A model generated the notes under the pieces. The model worked only from the letters and a program-made list of their open reading frames with translations. It did no database searches and had not been told where the DNA came from. The translations under genes and the position numbers were made by a program. A stretch of DNA of 64,000 nucleotides from contig OZ038324.1 of the NCBI GenBank assembly GCA_964035795.1, forward strand, positions 885,524 through 949,523, written 5' to 3'. Each line of letters starts with the position of its first letter. The stretch's first letter is position 1. The DNA comes from Pterobdella sp. o SKG-2022. Taxonomy: Eukaryota; Annelida; Clitellata; Hirudinida; Piscicolidae. This document shows positions 11,852 through 23,300 of the stretch, one piece after another.

Positions 11852-14800
11852 CTACAAAAGGAGTTTGCAATTGGCAACATCATCGAGGTGCAGATCTACA
11901 TATCGGTGATGCTTGCCTCCATTGTCAAGCACCTGCAGCTTTATCACGGGCGCCGTGGGATGCGCAGCCTGATCTGACGACTGCTTAGTGACATCAAGTT
12001 GTTGAGACTGCAGGTAGGCCACCAACCTCACTTGACTGCCCTCCCCTATCAAGCACCTCTCATGAGCCAGTGCCAATTTGCTCACCACCTGTCGTTCTAC
12101 CTTTACATGTGTGTGTGTTTGTGTGTGTGTAACATTCCTTTCCTTTTTTTTTTACGAAGATAACGTACAATATTATAATTATGAAGTGGGTTGCTAGGTA
12201 ACCCTGTTCAATTAAAACTGCACACACAAACACCCAAGTCACCTCATGCTTGATGGATCGAGCCCCATAGTTGACATCGTATCCATCAGCCAGCACGTCG
12301 ACCACGTTGTGATCCCATGTCAGCTCTATACGGTGCTTCTTCAACGCCTGTGTTCATGTTTGTTGTTGCTTATTCATTGGTTGTTGTTGGTTGATGTAAC
12401 ATTTGTTGGTTGTTGATGTCAATGCAACATTTTTTGCAGTTTCAATCTCCCAATATATGGGTTTAATTGCCTATTGATTAGTTGAAAAGATTTCTTTGCA
12501 TATCTCTTTTTCCTACAACACGAAACAAATCCCCATCATCATCGTTTTGCGTCCATTTCCATGCTAGCATGAGTTTGACGCAAAACGATATTAAAATTTT
12601 ATGGGTGAATCCAGCTCAAAATCTAACTCAAAATATTAGACAAAACTCAAACCCTTTTGGCCCACTCATGCATCTGCTTCGAGACCAGTTTAGAAAGTTC
12701 AGAGCGGGTGAAGGGCACAAAGTAGACTATCTCATTGATGCGGCCCAAGAACTCGTCCCTCTTAAAGTGCTTCTGCGTCGTTTGAAGGGGTGTTGAGGAT
12801 AATGGAAGTTGAAATATTTTATTAAGAAATATATGAAATGATTCAATGGGAACAAGAATTTAATGCTATAAAAATAAAACGATACAAGGAAAATAATGTT
12901 GAAATGCAACCTTCAATATGGGCCTAATGATCGAGTCTTTGAACTTTTTTGAAATCTCAATTTTATCGCCCATTCCTGTAACATATTACGTATAAAATTT
13001 CCGAATAATTGAAGTATTTTTGAAGAAATTTCCAAAAACCTTAAGGAGCTTGGTGAGATGAATTTTCAGAGTTAATGAACACTACTCCAATATACAAAAT
13101 GGAAATTTTTGCCCGAAAAAAAAACTTTCAGAAAATAAAATTAATGGAAACTTCCAGATCTGGAGCATGACCAAGAGAATATTATAAAATACCCTCATCT
13201 CACTTACATCATCATTAACACAGCCATTATGCGTAGTGAAGGGGTCTAAAAAACAACCATGGAACAACCATAGAACGTGGAGACACAAAAAAGTGGCACT
13301 ACCTTCTTCTTGCGTGTTGCCTCCTCGGATGTTGGAGGCGTGTTGTGCTATTTGCTCACTTGCAAGGTTTGACGTCATGATGAATATGGCCTCCTTGCAC
13401 TCCACAGTCTTGCCCTGTCCATCAGTCAAGCGACCCTGTGTAGCCACGTAATGACCAATTTCAGAGGCGCTTAAAGCAGAGAAAGTCATGGTGGTGTATG
13501 AAAAATATAAGTCTAAAAAATCAATAATCATGAAAATGACAGAATAATATCATAACAAACCTCATCAAAGAGCTGCAGCAAGACAGTGAGGATGTCAGAG
13601 TGTGCCTTTTCTATCTCATCAAACAACACCACCGCTTTCGGAGATTCAGCCAGTTGCCTGCCAAAATATGTTGCAGATCAAATAAAGTTCTTTGAATATC
13701 ACTGGTTATTTAATTTATAACTACCAATTGAAACAAATGTCAATTTTTTATAATTAGATTGACCTAGTAAGTTGACCTCCTTCCTGATGACCTACATAGC
13801 CGGGAGGAGAACCAATGAACTTGGAGACCTCGTGTTTGCTCTGGTACTCTGACATATCAAAACGGAGGAAGTTCTGAAAAGTGGAGTGAGATGAGAGGCG
13901 TTCATTTAAAGAGTACATGAACTCAAAATTGAAAGATTGAAAGAAGAGATCGAAGAACAGAGTGATGATCGACTCACATTTTTTTCTTTTTTGTGCAAAT
14001 AATCAGCAATCTGTTTGGCTAGTTCAGTTTTTCCTGTGGTGAATGAAAAGTGGATTCAGATATGACATTTGAAATATAAAAAAATTAGTTCAAATATTAT
14101 CGACATAAATCGTAAATGTTTTGATAATTTTCTGCTTCCTTAAACCTGTGCAACACACCATAACATTCTCACACAAAGGCATCCAGCAAACCATCTCCCA
14201 TCACCCCACCACTCACCACCTCCACAACAATCAATCAATCAAATCCTTTTTATAGCCCGTTTTCCTTTACCAAGGGTTGGGCACCTCCACAACATACACA
14301 TCAACATAAATGCACCAGTTGGCTTGCAGACTTCAAAGCCAGTTAGCCTGTTGCATCTTAATAATAACTAAATAAAGGATTCAATATAACTGAGTAGAAA
14401 ACCGAACCAATTCCTGAAGATCCGAGAAAGAGCATGACTAGAGGGTGGTCTTCGTCACACCATCCATTCTCCTTTCTCCGGATTGCTGTCGTTTCAATCA
14501 GTCACATTTAAACATGAGCAAACACAACAGGAGCAAAATGAGTTCAACAAACTCAAAATAAATGCAAAAAACTCCACACACACCAGCAGCGACAGAGCAG
14601 ATGGCACTCTCTTGCCCTATGATCTTCTTTCTAATCCTGTCCTCCAATGGAAACCTTCGTCTTTCCTCTGCCTCCCTTTTCAATTTTTCTTTTTTGCTCT
14701 GCGTGTATGTTTTTTTGTATGGGTATTTGTATGTATATATTTTAATATTTTTTAATGCTTGGTTTCATTTATTTGAGCTTGTAAGAGCTTCTTATCAGTT

Positions 14801-17451
14801 TAAGTAACTAAGCCGAACATGACATCCTTGGTACATTGTTACTGAATATGAACACATGAAATCCTTTAAGACTGCTTGAACCCCTCACAAACATAATTAT
14901 AATACGAATGAGACACCAAGGAAAAGAGACGCTCCCCAAACAACCACCTACAACAGCCTCGTGTTGGAGCAGCAGGTCTCTGCACTGATCACTGTGGCAG
15001 TATGCTGAAGCTGGGTGTCCTGAGTCATTCTCGAGGCTGGCATCTGCTCCTTCGGTGATATTGAGCTTGTGTTTGTAAGTTATTTGTTTTTGCATCTTTC
15101 TCCTTTTCCTCTTCATTATCATCATCATCATCATCATCAACATCCTCTTTCTCATCATCATCATCAACCTCCTCCTCCTCCTCCTCCTCATCATCATTTT
15201 TTTTATTTACCCGCATGTCTCGCCATGTAGGTTAGGAACGTACCTTATCTTCATCATCAGGCTGTTACTGTCGCTCTTAGGATGTTTCTTTGCATATTAA
15301 GAACTTTTCTTGAGAACCTAGCCTAATGAGAGCAGACTGATGAAACAGTCTGTGTGGGGTCCTCCAAAAAAATTATCTTGAAACAAGATAAAATTAATAA
15401 GCCCAAAGGATTACTGGAGGATAAGGAAGGGTCGTTTAGATTCGTAGCCTGAAAGGGCAGCAGCCCCACCAACTAGCAAACCTAAGCGCTAGGGCGTCAT
15501 CATCCTCCTCCTCCTCATCATCATCATCATCCTTATCATCATCATCATCACCATCATTGAATGAACAACAAACATTGATCATCACCTATTTATCATAAAA
15601 ACTAACATCATTTTCTTCTTCCAACACTTAAAATCAAAAAAAATCACCACACTAGTCAATCACTCCACCTCATCAACACACCAGTTCAACACCATTCCAC
15701 CAGTTCATCACACCACACCACACCACATCACACCACCACATCCACCATCAAACCACACCACATCCCACCACCACACCACACTACATCCCTATGCACACAT
15801 ACCTGCATCCCACCAGTTCATCAAACCACACCACATCACACCACACCCCACCACATCCACCATCAAACCACACCACACCACCACATCTTACCACACCCCT
15901 ATGCACACATACCTGAATTAAGGAGGACTTGTATGAGATTCATGTCTCCAATCAGAGCAGCATAGTGCAGTGCTGTGAAGTTGCTGAAGGACGCTCTGTT
16001 GCTTAACATGTCACTGAACTCTGACTCTCTTGATGTTACCACTTTAGTGTATGAGTGTGTGTGTAGGTGTTTTATGGATGTATGTAGGTGTTATAGGGAT
16101 GTGTCAAGGTATTGTATGGGTGTGTGTAGGTGTTGTATGTGTGTGTGTAGGTGTTGTATGTGTGTGTGTGTGTAAGTGTTGTATGTGTGTTTGTAGGTGT
16201 TATATGAATGTGTGTAGGTGTTTTATGGGTGTGTGTTGATTGTGGACATGTGAGTGTTGTTTTGGAAGTGTGTGTTGGTGATGGGCATGTGTGTCTGATG
16301 TTGTAAAAATGTGTGTGTGTGTGTGTGCATAAACAAAAAAAGAGCTCACCTTGCAAAGGATGTAGTTTCTTGTTAGCAGAAACAGCTTGATAGTGGCTGT
16401 ATTCATCACCCATGTTGACATCTGCACCTGCCTCCAACAGAGCCTTCACAGCCCTGGTGTTCAAGTGTTCATAAGGAGTAGTCCCATGTGTAGTTTATGA
16501 TTGCCACAACTATTTAGTGTCTTTTGATGGCTGACTTGTATATCAAGACATGACTTGATAAATATATTGCTAGGAAGGATTGGCAAAGTATGGCAAAAAT
16601 GAGTACTTTGTCAATGGCTACATTAAACTCATGTTAAAAGTATTATTAGCCATATCATGGTGAATATTACTTATATTGTAATCAATATTAGTATTTATAA
16701 TATTATTATTGCGTTGTTTAAGCTGATCAGCTTTGAAATAGCTAATGTTATTTAAATCATAAGCATCATTAATCACAAATTAGTTTATATTTAACAGTGG
16801 TTGGAATACTCAACCTGTGATTCCTGTTAATGATGGCCACATGAAGAGCTGTCCATCCAAGTTGGTGCCTCTTGTTTACATCCAGTCCAGTCCCTAGTAT
16901 GCTGAGGTAGTGAGATGTTTTGTGGGATTTTCTTTTCAACTTGGCTCAAGAATATTTGCAAGTTGATAAAAACGTTGAGTGATTTTCAATTTTAGCTCGA
17001 GAAAATTGTGTTAAAGTATTGTTAATGTTATGATTATTAACAAATTATGATGATTAAGAGTGCACATCATGGTCATACATGGCGGATGAAAGTTAAGAAA
17101 AAATATTATCATCAAAAATCAATTTATTTTTAAATTTAAAAAAACTTACTCTTCAATGTTCTCCGTTTTGTGTTTGGCAGCAGAAAATAACTTGCCAACT
17201 GGAAAATGTGTGGAAATCTATATATTAATAAATTATTTAAAAACGTAATGATTCTCACGTAAAATAGTTTCTTCTCTTGTATTATGCACATATGCCAGAG
17301 TGAAAGATAATGCCGAGAATGATGAAATAAGAATAGTCCTGGCTTGTGCTTGAGTCAACAACTTGTGGGCATATGTGCATCGATTCTTCAATGTTATGGA
17401 TAAGATCACTCTTGGTTTGATGATTACTTTAAATATTCGTTTGAAAATCAT
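11852..17451 (-). CDS. CLPB: CLPB (Skd3) mitochondrial AAA+ disaggregase, complete 16-exon gene
   Basis: Ankyrin-AAA+ chaperone that dissolves aggregates in the mitochondrial intermembrane space. Exons in transcript order: 17451-17259, 17198-17150, 16901-16815, 16453-16350, 16041-15913, 15049-14952, 14698-14584, 14485-14408, 14033-13978, 13873-13764, 13657-13561, 13435-13303, 12975-12911, 12772-12653, 12347-12243, 12100-11852. All are in phase: 595 residues against 707 in human. The first exon has a basic presequence and a hydrophobic segment. Ankyrin repeats follow ([41 protein letters not shown]). The AAA+ module has Walker A (GSSGIGKTE), the pore loop ([15 protein letters not shown]), Walker B ([11 protein letters not shown]), an arginine-finger region ([14 protein letters not shown]) and sensor 2 ([10 protein letters not shown]). 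The variable linker between ankyrin pairs is much shorter than in mammals. Confidence 0.95.
15118..15200 (+). repeat. (TCA)n/(CTC)n low-complexity tract in CLPB intron
   Basis: ATCATC and CTCCTC triplet runs with no gene content. A second similar tract lies at 15,498-15,556. Confidence 0.85.
15655..15900 (+). repeat. CCACACCA-rich imperfect tandem repeat in CLPB intron
   Basis: Irregular runs of ACCACACCACATC. The phrase from 'cccaccagttcatca' to 'ccctatgcacacatacctg' is partly duplicated, and the second copy's end forms the donor side of the exon at 15,913. Confidence 0.7.
16048..16330 (+). repeat. TG-rich minisatellite in CLPB intron
   Basis: About a dozen irregular copies of a unit close to TGTGTGTAGGTGTT(G/A)TATG. 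It begins directly beside the acceptor of the exon at 16,041. Confidence 0.8.
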
Positions 17452-17861
17452 TATTTACTGAAACAAAGTTATCTAAAAGTTAACTCATTTTAATGAAAAG
17501 TGAATTTAAATATAACAAAAAAATCAAAGCTCATTTATATTGATTTTAGAATTATATTGATTTGTTTCAAAAAGCTGATTCAATGTACATCAGTCTGATC
17601 ATGGTTTTCTGATGGCATGGCCCTTATTTGCACCACCATTTGTTTCACAAGCCATGCACCATTAATTGTACTACATCGAAATTCACCCATATAATTGATG
17701 AAACATGCCTAAACCAATGGGCTGCCTGAATTATTGTGCACCGGCTTCAAACGTTCCTAACCGAAGGATAATATCATCACTGTCAGATTGTGCTTCATCA
17801 GAATCCCAATTTGGGAAATTCCGTCTGTGTAATGTAATGCGGTACTTATTAGACGTTTTTA

Positions 17862-18003
17862 TTTTAGTGTTAAGCGTTTGCTACAAATTTAATGTGGCGA
17901 AAACACACTGTGGAACAAGTGCCAATTACCGACCTAACACGGATCGAACTCGGTAACTTTAGATAATTAGTACAATGCTTCACCAGCTGAGCTATACGGG
18001 TCG
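17862..18003 (-). mobile_element. tRNA-derived SINE, copy 2
   Basis: Minus strand. The head CCCGTATAGCTCAGCTGGTG has a good A box, followed by TAATTATCTAAAGTTACCGA and a B-box-like GAGTTCGATCC. The same body as copies 1 and 3 follows (TTCCACAGTGTGTTTTCGCC, ACATTAAATTTGTAGCAA). The 3' end diverges after the AAGCGTTT equivalent. It lies just upstream of CLPB. Confidence 0.8.
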
Positions 18004-19110
18004 AAAAAAGTTAAAATGCGAGTTTTTAAAATGATTTAAGCGAGTCTTATAAGTTATTAACGATTGAGAGATTTGGATTTCTTAAATCCGGATTATTGAA
18101 GGTTGATTGTATTTTTGATTAATACTTTTACTAATTGTTATCAGTAAAAAAATCTTTGAAAATAAAAAAATATCTACAAACGAAATTAATTATGTAAAAT
18201 AACAATGGAAAAAATTGATGATAGAAAATAAAATAACTACCGATAAAACCACACAAAGTGTCAAGGCAGGTAACAACCAAATAACGTCACCAACATCTGT
18301 CGTGTTATGGACAGCATTTGACTTCATGTCACTTAGAATATTTATTAGTCACTCCTGTATTGATCTGATTGTTGCTTACGTTTCAACTTATCAATTTTAT
18401 TATTGTACTTCATGTTTTTATTGTTGTGTTTATCGTCGTTATGATGATGATTATTAATTTATTTATATGATTTCCATAAAATATGGACTTCTCCTTGTCC
18501 TTCGTTGTGTTGCTTTTCATCTGATTGCGTGTTCAAACCATTTCACCTCGATTTCCATTTTGAGTCTATTTTATGTTTTGTTATGTTTATCGATCCTAAC
18601 CCTTTAAATCATCCTTTAGTGCATTGTTATCATTTAAAAACTTATTCTACATAACCAATAAATTATTTTAAAATATTCTCATTGTTTATCAATATTAACT
18701 ATAAAAGCACTCTTAAGTATTATCAATCTCATTGTTACCACTAAAGATCGATGAAAACACAAGTCACCAAAGCATCTGGAAACATTCAAGTCACAACTCT
18801 GTAACAATTACATTGAAACACAAAAGTTTGCAGAGTTCATTGTAGCTTATAATTTATCAACTCTTCCTTTAGTTTCATGGCAGTTGAGGCTCTTGAAGTT
18901 TTCAAAGTAACTGAAAACTATCTCATTTTGTATTATAACATTTCAAGAGATACTCGAGATAACAAAAAGATGTATGAAAAGCCTAGCTTATATATTCAGC
19001 AGCTGAAGTCTATGCCAAATAAGACAGACAGCACTCTCTCATCTTTCTGATATGAACTCCTCACCATAACTTCATTTCTTAAAGACGCCATTTTTATTTA
19101 GAAAGAACTT

Positions 19111-19240
19111 TTGACTGCCAGCTGAGCTAACATCCAGCTTGAAATTATAAATCCAGGGTACGCCATTGTCAACTAGGATCATCCATCAAGCCAAATGACA
19201 AAGATACCAGAATATCAGTTTGTCAAGTGCTACCAGAGTC
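19111..19240 (+). repeat. Dispersed repeat R, copy 1
   Basis: Shares, in the same order, 'gactgccagct.gagc.aac', 'tccagcttgaaatta', 'ccaagccaaatgacaa.gat', 'ccagaatatcagt' and 'gagtctact' with segments at 35.6-36.1 and 52.3-52.5 kb. No coding frame. Type unknown (SINE, MITE or LINE fragment). Confidence 0.65.
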
Positions 19241-19263
19241 TACTCTGGTAGCACTTGACAAAC
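19218..19263. repeat. Perfect 22-bp inverted repeat with 2-bp spacer
   Basis: The left arm, 19218-19239 (starting GTTTGTCAAGTGCTACC), is exactly complementary to the right arm, 19242-19263. Only CT separates them. The left arm belongs to repeat R; the right arm replaces the sequence found at this place in the other two copies. Confidence 0.9.
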
Positions 19264-20335
19264 GCGATTGAAAACACGTGGAAAGTGTGCCACAGACACA
19301 TTAGGTAAAGAGGAGGGGATTCAACAAGTGTGTGATTGGCACTCAACTTTATCAGATTATAAGTTCATATGACTTTATGAAATATCGATAAAAAAAGCTT
19401 AACAGTTCACCAAAACACACAAGCACATACAACACTTCAAGGTGTACAACACCGCCAATAAATCTTGCCACTTCTGTACAACTCAGTCCTGCTCACGTGT
19501 ATCCATGCTTTAATATTTTATAATGGGTTATATCAATTTACAGAAAGAATTGTTAATATTAGAAAACAATAAGCAGTAGGAGCACATAAGAACAAATGAA
19601 AATATGAGTGTCATAAAAATATAAAAATACTCAGCCAATGAGAGATTGATTTAATCTTCAGAAATGCAACGACTGATACAGAGTGGCAGAAAGCATGCCA
19701 ATTTCATTAGTTTTTCATGTCCTCATAAGTTGTTGCTATTAAAGGTCATTTTCATTTTTTGCTGTTTTTTATCTTCAAGCTCACTTAGTTTTTGATCTGG
19801 TCAAAATCCTCTATCATATAACTTAATTTCGATTCGATTGATCACCTATGTTAGCACAATGTTGCAAACATAATGGCATTAACTCATAAAAAGGCGTGCA
19901 CATTTTAAACATGCCTTTCACATGAATGACTTTTAATAAAGCTTGGTTGAAACTTCAACTATGTATACATAAAAGACAACTCATAATTTTATATTTCAAA
20001 AATTTAATGGTTATTGTATATAAATAAACTGATACTCTATTATTTCCGACAAAGAGTTTTTAGAGATATATATAGTGTTTATAAGCTTGGAGGCATTGTT
20101 AGACTGTGCATTTCATGAAAGCTTTGCATTCCTTTGTATTGAGCAATTTTGACAAAGTTTCAGTTTTCCACTGGCTTTCAGTGTTTGATATCAATTGAGT
20201 TAAAGAGTTTATTACCGCTTAGGTTTAAAATTTCAACTTAAGTGAAAGATACAATTTTTTGAATTCCAAGCACATATGCTATAATTTTGTGACATTTGAA
20301 ACTAATTGAAACTTTCTTAATCATGCTTGATTGAA

Positions 20336-23300
20336 ATGTCGAAAGTATCCAAGAACTTCAACTACAAAGCATTCTTCAACCAACCCAAAACCCTTCCCAC
20401 TCAAACCTTCAAGCCCCCAAGCCTTCAGTCAGCTTCTGCCAACTCCCAGCTGATGGAGGGGATTGGAATGAAAACTTTCTCACCCTCCCAGTCACCATCA
20501 CTGCCTCTCAAGTGGGATCTGAGTACAACGCATGATGTTGATAGTGTGGTGGAGTCCTTCAAACGCAACACCCCCTTGATTCTGCAAATCATCAGTCCCA
20601 CTTGTCCACAGTGCTCCAAACTTCAGCAGCATGATGTGAGTTACATTTGTAGTGAAAGGTTTGGTACCTTCTTGTGAACCTTAGAAACCTTAACAACATG
20701 TTTTCGCAACAAAACCATTTTACAAATCCGGCGTACAATTAAGGCTTTCTAATCCTTATACCTGATTAATTTTCAATGGTGCATAACTCATCTCAGAGCG
20801 CCTCTGACGCAAATCATCACTTCTGATACCACCAGATATATTTTTATATAAATTTTACACCCTAAATAATCTCTCAGTGGTATTTTACAAAATATTTCAA
20901 CTTCACAAAATCAATAATATTCATGTATACAATTTCTCATTCTACTTCGCCTTCCTATCTTTCTAACCTCTTACTACCTCCTAAACGTGCCGGCCTACGG
21001 TTCTCTACTCGTTCTCAACTCTTCATCATCTTTCTCTCTCACTCCTACGCTAAAGCTGCTTTTTCTTTTCTGGTCCACTTCTCTGGAACTCTTTTCTTCC
21101 TAATCTTAAATCTTCTTCCTATCCTTCTTTCCTCAAAAACTTTAAGCAGTTCATAGCAAAGCGCCTTTAAACGATGCGTAAGAGGCGCTATATAAAGAAT
21201 TCATTATTATTATATTATTATTATTATCATCCTAACACACACCATCACAACTCATTTTTCATGAAGATAACATTAAGATTTTCCAGCTTAAACTGAGTAT
21301 TTATCATAAAATTTAATTTTCAAAGTTTATTAAAATTTCACGAAGCTTTTCGTGAGTCGAACTCTTATGAAGTATAAATGCCCATATACATCACTTGGTG
21401 TCAATTTCCTATAGACACATCTCATTCTTCCTTCCGTCCCCCATCTTTAACATTTAGAAGCAAACGTTGCTCAGTCTTACTCTGGTCTCCTGGTACTCGA
21501 CTCATAATCTCCATCTTGTTCATGTTAATGTTATATGAATTTTATATATTTTTTCGCCACAGTTCTGTGGCCAGATGGCTTGGTTGAGAGTTTGAAGTTG
21601 TCATGGCCTTTAAACGCCTCAAGTTCTTGCATTAAAGCTTACTCGTTGTCATATTGTAGACAAGCCTATAATCTTCTTTTATGTATTAATCACACTATCA
21701 TTTTGTTTACTGTAGTACTGTTTGCAACTCATACTCTTACATATTGTGTTGTATAAAAACCACGAAACACCAAAAACTTGCAGAAGTTGTTCGTGGTGAC
21801 GTATGGGGTAGAGAAAAGAATGAAATGTATGGACATATTGAGAAAGAAGGACTACACAGTGCCTCTGGTTGCCAGAAGGGTCTCCATGCAGCCCTTCAAT
21901 CACAGTATTAAAAGGGAAGTCGGAAATGAGATTAATGAAGATGACATCAAAAATAACAATGAAACTAATAATCTAAACAATAATAATTTAAGCAATGCAA
22001 ACAATAATAATATGTTGAACAAGACAAACAATAATAATAATAACAATAATAATGGTGAAAAAAGTGAAAAAGGAATGCTATGCGTTGACAAGATGGAAAG
22101 CAAGGTGCAAGAGAAGCAGAAGAGGTACCTGGATAAGTTGAAGAGAATGTGCATCTCATCTTCCTACCAAGCCTCCTACATAGTGGTCGCTAGACTCAAA
22201 AGAGGTGGGGGAGGAGGTTGGGGTGGTTTTGAGGTGGTGGTGGTTGGGGTAGTTGTGAAGCGTTGATGGTGTTTGTGAGGTGGGTTGTAGTGTTAGTTGG
22301 AGCAAAATTAATCAGCATGCAACACTGGTGTGAAATTTTTCATGTCACGAGTCATTATGCAGATCTAGTTATTTTAAATAATAAAATAAAAAATTTAATG
22401 AATAATTAAATAGGAATGATGAATGGAAATAATTAATAAGAAAGCAACAAAAAACATCGATACTCTTGACATATGGCGCACTAGTTGGTTATAGTGGCTT
22501 TTCACATGACAATATAAAAATAACAATAACAATGGAAATAATAAATCAAAAACAATAACAATAAAAATTAAAAAAATCAAGATAATAAAAATCAAAATAA
22601 CAACAATAAACATAATAATATGAGAAATAATAAAAATCAAAATAATATCAATAAACATAATAATAGTAGAAATTATAATAATCAAAATGATAACAATACT
22701 AATAACAACAATCGTATCTCTCTTTAAAATCTTTTTGAACATCCGGTTAAAGTTTCTTTGTTTGAACAAAATTGTTTTTTAATAAGAATAACTATGATTT
22801 TAATGAATTTATTGTGAGCCTGTTTTACAAGCAAGCGAGTACGTCATGATCAATTGTTGCGTAACATTTCGCCATTATGCCATCAAGTCTTCGGGCCCTT
22901 GTTCTCCTTGGTAACTACTCAAGAACTGAATGCCATTGATTCAAGTCATGCTGCTCCTATAACATCGCCCATCTTTGCCTCTCAAACATCTGGAAAGTTT
23001 ATTTATCAGCATGATTATAACATCATATCAATTCAAGTCTTATTCCAACACTCGATTCACACTGTCTCACGTCACTGCACTCTCCACCATTTGTCATGGG
23101 TTTGCCATTGTGCTGCTGGGTGCAATTATAGAAGTAACATCCAACAACGGGGCTCTTGATACTAGTTAACATAAGTCTCATTATTATAGTCTTATTCTAC
23201 AAAACCACACTTCGGGTTATATCAACGTCATAATTAAATCAAAAGCGATGATTAATTCAGAAATTATCGCCCTTGGCACTTCCCGCTGAGTGACGTCATT

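Larger units (their letters stand above)
18004..20335. other. Intergenic, no gene recognised
   Basis: AT-rich. Apart from one copy of a dispersed repeat and a perfect inverted repeat (listed separately), I see no exon, RNA gene or element. Confidence 0.5.

Noticed and set aside
14808..15216. Arg/Met-rich and Asp/Glu-rich minus-strand frames
   Set aside because: Generated by the (TCA)/(CTC) tract; only the ankyrin exon 14,952-15,049 is real.
22854..23169. Open frame LRNISPLCHQVFGPLF... between exons of the unrecognised gene
   Set aside because: No splice sites in the right phase and no motif; the joins 22,204 to 23,705 work without it.
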